64,000 bases of DNA from Desulfobotulus mexicanus (GTDB lineage: Bacteria > Desulfobacterota > Desulfobacteria > Desulfobacterales > ASO4-4): the NCBI RefSeq assembly GCF_006175995.1, contig NZ_VDMB01000007.1, forward strand, positions 83,999 through 147,998. The letters run 5' to 3'. The notes below the pieces were generated by a model. The model had not been told where the DNA came from and did no database searches. It saw nothing but the letters and a program-made list of their open reading frames with translations. The position numbers and the translations under genes are program-made. This document shows, one piece after another, positions 62,401 through 64,000 of this stretch (position 1 is its first letter; each line of letters opens with the position of its first letter).

Positions 62401-63414
62401 CTGCGCATGAGACTTTGCCTTACGGACAGCAGCGGAAAAATTCTCTCAGTATCAAGAGATCCGTCAGTTCTAAGGGAAAACATTCAAAATACCCGGAAAA
62501 ACAAGAAACTGGAAATATTCCGGGAAAAATGGGAAAAGAACCCGGTAACCATAAGGGAACTGGACGGAATGCCCGAACGCCTGAGTCTGGATCCAGAAAA
62601 TCCGGATAGCGATCTTGTTTTCACAGCCTTTAGCATTACGGAAAATGGAGTAGGCCGAAGCCTTTTCACATCCAGGTCAGAAGCCCGTTATCACCATGAA
62701 ACAGCCATGGCACAGCTTTTGGAAAAAGAACTGAAATCAGAAATTGCACACCTCAAAAAACATTTGACTCTTCCTGCAGATACCCGGGAAATCCTGCTCC
62801 ATTTCAGTGGAAAGGAAGCCTTTGAGCAAAATCTTAAGGAAGCTGTCTGCGCCCCCATGACAAGACTGGACATCCGATCCGAAAAAGCCTTTCTGGATGC
62901 CCTGTCAAAGGCAAAAGAAAACCTGATTCCAGAGGGCAAAAATCTTATAAAAGCCGTACTCCCTGTACTTTATGCGGCCCAGGAAGTCCGTGATATTTTT
63001 TATTCCTTCAGAAAAAAAGGTGGCGCAAAAACCATTTCTTTTCTTGAAGAAATGGATAAAGAGATGCAGCGTCTGATTCCGGAAAATTTTGTAAAGCTTT
63101 ATTCATCGGAAAGAATAATGCATTTCCCCCGCTACCTCAAAGCCATGGTCATCCGCATCCAGAGAGCTTCGGAGGATTTTTCAAAGGATGCACGGAAACA
63201 GACTGAAATAAAGCCCTATGAAAACGCCCTGAAGGAGATCCTCTCGGAGCTGAGTCCCCATGTATCTGAAGAAAAAAAGAATGAAGTGGAAAATCTTTTC
63301 TGGATGATAGAAGAATTCAAAGTCTCTGTTTTTGCGCAGGAAGTAGGTGCCCTTGGTCCCATTTCAGCAAAACGTCTGAAAGAACAGATACGACGCATTC
63401 AAAATCTTGTCTAA
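59419..63414 (+). CDS. hrpA: ATP-dependent RNA helicase HrpA
   Basis: DEAH-box helicase of 1331 residues, the usual HrpA length. Walker A is GETGSGKTTQLPK at about 112, the DEAH motif IIDEAHERSLNID near 211, TSATID (motif III), and the later VVATNVAETSLTIPGI and QRKGRCGRVANG motifs are all present; the HrpA-specific long C-terminal region follows, ending in AKRLKEQIRRIQ. The start is taken as TTG 59419 since the segment before the first ATG (59512) aligns with the N-terminus of HrpA; there is no strong ribosome binding site at either. It was first studied for mRNA processing and ribosome rescue. Confidence 0.9.
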   Translation: MSTYKPANNNSTEKRLNRIHRASSETLIADRMTIRKKIRSFRHDIKKIPEEKQEQNLIFLEKKLTEAKERFYERKKKLPRTSFDTNLPITAHKDAIIKAIQDNSVVIIAGETGSGKTTQLPKLCLEAGRGQYGRIGCTQPRRIAALSVAERIAEELHTTLGQAVGCKVRFRDQTGQDTIIKLMTDGMLLSETLSDPFLNQYDTLIIDEAHERSLNIDFLLGFLIRITQKRKDLKVIITSATIDTEKFSTAFAGAPILTVSGRMYPVEVRYQPQPEEEEKDSPSLAEQVARAIDELVTEGPFGDILVFLPTEYDIREACDLLSGRNYKGAVILPLYARLTGTQQRRVFQPADGRKIVVATNVAETSLTIPGIRYVVDTGVARVPRYIPGIRSTSLPIVPISKSSADQRKGRCGRVANGICIRLYSEESYEARERFTTPEILRANLADVLLKMTALRLGDIRDFPFVDRPADRLIKDGYDILQELGAICPVKSQKKETSGFELTSVGKRMASIPLDPRIARMLVSAEELGCVEDVAVIAAGITAVDPRERPEDKKQQALQAQKNFVDPLSDFITLLNIWKKFIEESRGSLGIAPLKKFTERYFLSFKRMREWRDLSLQIIEMLEETDIKAEITQQPEASPDASGPFSPRYEAIHKAILTGHLSNIARRKDKNILLASRNREVMIFPGSGLFNKNPDWIVSAEMVETSRLFARCLASIDPLWVVGAGGSLISESLYAPHWEKNKGRVMAFRRRSLYGLILTDRESVPFGTEDPETATRIFIQSALVQGELKQLPPFLIHNQKTLEEVLAKEDRLRRRDLFAGENAIFDFYASRITGIFDIRTLLNEIRKKGDDSYLRMEEKDLLFGDTDTKILALFPEKVSLGKKELFPCTYSFNPGEDSDGISVRIPLDLSAEINPHETEWLIPGLFCEKIEVMLKGLPKIIRKRLVPLPDTAKDIAKELKPDGKPLAMALSRFLYQRYNVDVAPARFNEIDLPDHLRMRLCLTDSSGKILSVSRDPSVLRENIQNTRKNKKLEIFREKWEKNPVTIRELDGMPERLSLDPENPDSDLVFTAFSITENGVGRSLFTSRSEARYHHETAMAQLLEKELKSEIAHLKKHLTLPADTREILLHFSGKEAFEQNLKEAVCAPMTRLDIRSEKAFLDALSKAKENLIPEGKNLIKAVLPVLYAAQEVRDIFYSFRKKGGAKTISFLEEMDKEMQRLIPENFVKLYSSERIMHFPRYLKAMVIRIQRASEDFSKDARKQTEIKPYENALKEILSELSPHVSEEKKNEVENLFWMIEEFKVSVFAQEVGALGPISAKRLKEQIRRIQNLV

Positions 63415-63561
63415 ATATTAAAAAAAGAAAAGACTTCTCTACAGGGGTACCCTTCACGGGTGCCCGCTGACAAGCGTAAACCACTACCCACTATTTTCGA
63501 GCCGAAGAGACAGCTCTGGGAGATAAAAAGATCAGGGAAAGGCAAATTAATCAGATCAAAT

Positions 63562-63609
63562 AAAAAACGCCCTGTCTTCGAGGTGAAATCACCTTGAAGG
63601 CAGGGCGTT
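63562..63609 (-). terminator. Terminator of the rRNA operon
   Basis: On the minus strand AACGCCCTGCCTTC pairs with GAAGACAGGGCGTT, and TTTTTTAT follows. It lies 10 nt past the 5S rRNA end. Confidence 0.88.
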
Positions 63610-63615
63610 AAAAGA

Positions 63616-63731
<116 letters not shown>

Positions 63732-63874
63732 AAATTGTATTTCGATGTATTGTATTAAAAAAGAACTAAAGGCTTTTATACCTTATTCATTCATGCGTCG
63801 AGTTATTTTTTTTATCTATGACAAGCTCATTAAAACCAAAGCGCTTTTGCTGCAATCAAAGATCACCAATATTG

Positions 63875-64000
63875 TGGCTAAGCCTCACGACCGATTAGTA
63901 CCGGTAAGCTCCATGCATTACTGCACTTACACACCCGGCCTATCAACCTTGTAGTCTCCAAGGGGTCTTTAGCTGACTTGACGTCAGGGGATATCTAATC
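63875..64000 (-). rRNA. rrl: 3' end of 23S ribosomal RNA (partial)
   Basis: Minus-strand sequence contains the conserved end of 23S: the GGTTGATAGGCCGGGTGT block, the CTTACCGGTACTAATCGGTCG block and GTGAGGCTTAGCC at the end. The gene continues beyond the window edge. The 3' boundary is approximate; about 140 nt of spacer separates it from 5S. Confidence 0.95.

Noticed and set aside
63745..63954. 69-codon frame between 5S and 23S rRNA
   Set aside because: It lies in the rRNA spacer and in the 3' end of 23S rRNA.

Overview
The window reads as chromosomal DNA of an anaerobic, Gram-negative Desulfobacterota, most likely a sulfate reducer of the Desulfobacteraceae type. The inference rests on a superoxide reductase / rubredoxin / rubredoxin:oxygen oxidoreductase / cytochrome bd locus, on small proteins recognisable as the DVU0298 and DVU0772 families of sulfate reducers, on selenouridine synthase, and on GlnRS coexisting with GatC/GatA. 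No sulfate-reduction gene lies in the window, so the lifestyle itself is inferred.

Layout. 0-7 kb: half of a foldback repeat, then (minus strand) pyruvate carboxylase, biotin ligase and glutaminyl-tRNA synthetase. 7-16.4 kb: YjjX-type NTPase, PEP-synthase regulator, a selenouridine-synthase operon, a lipoprotein/FliL-like pair, a glycosyltransferase-methyltransferase pair and a putative outer-membrane protein. 16.4-24.9 kb is accessory: a PilT-like ATPase, a large pilin fusion recombined with a broken Rpn-type nuclease, three toxin-antitoxin pairs and an AAA/PD-(D/E)XK protein. The joints between these modules carry variants of an AAAAGGGG/CCCCTTTT motif, and one TA pair sits inside perfect 13-bp inverted repeats. 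25-31 kb: CheY-like regulator, diguanylate cyclase, acyl-CoA synthetase, dnaK and grpE. 31.6-37.7 kb (minus): an oxygen-defence cluster running dfx, rubredoxin-like gene, cydA, cydB, rubredoxin, fprA, ferredoxin, DsrE-like gene, DVU0298-family gene. 37.7-46 kb: small conserved proteins, a foldback repeat, recN, an FmdB-type zinc ribbon, and a tight operon of hydantoinase, histone-deacetylase-like hydrolase, epmA and marR. 46-54.7 kb: a second full foldback repeat, an enoyl-CoA hydratase, then mutL, gatA, gatC, a SPOR protein and argS. 54.9-64 kb: two tRNA-Ser genes, a membrane protein, a PilZ protein, leuB, an EVE-domain protein, a periplasmic solute-binding protein, hrpA, and the 5S and 3' end of 23S rRNA.

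How genes work together. BirA, next to pyruvate carboxylase, would biotinylate it. The oxygen cluster forms a route from superoxide reduction (dfx) through rubredoxin to O2 reduction (fprA), beside membrane O2 reduction by cytochrome bd. GatC/GatA, ArgS and GlnRS serve tRNA charging.

The most unusual material is (1) a 348-bp foldback element with 20-bp terminal inverted repeats, in two full copies plus a half copy and a relic; (2) the modular accessory island with its repeated joint motif and inverted-repeat-bounded TA cassette; and (3) the recombination joint fusing an Rpn nuclease fragment to a headless pilin. No CRISPR array, complete insertion sequence, prophage or replication origin was seen.
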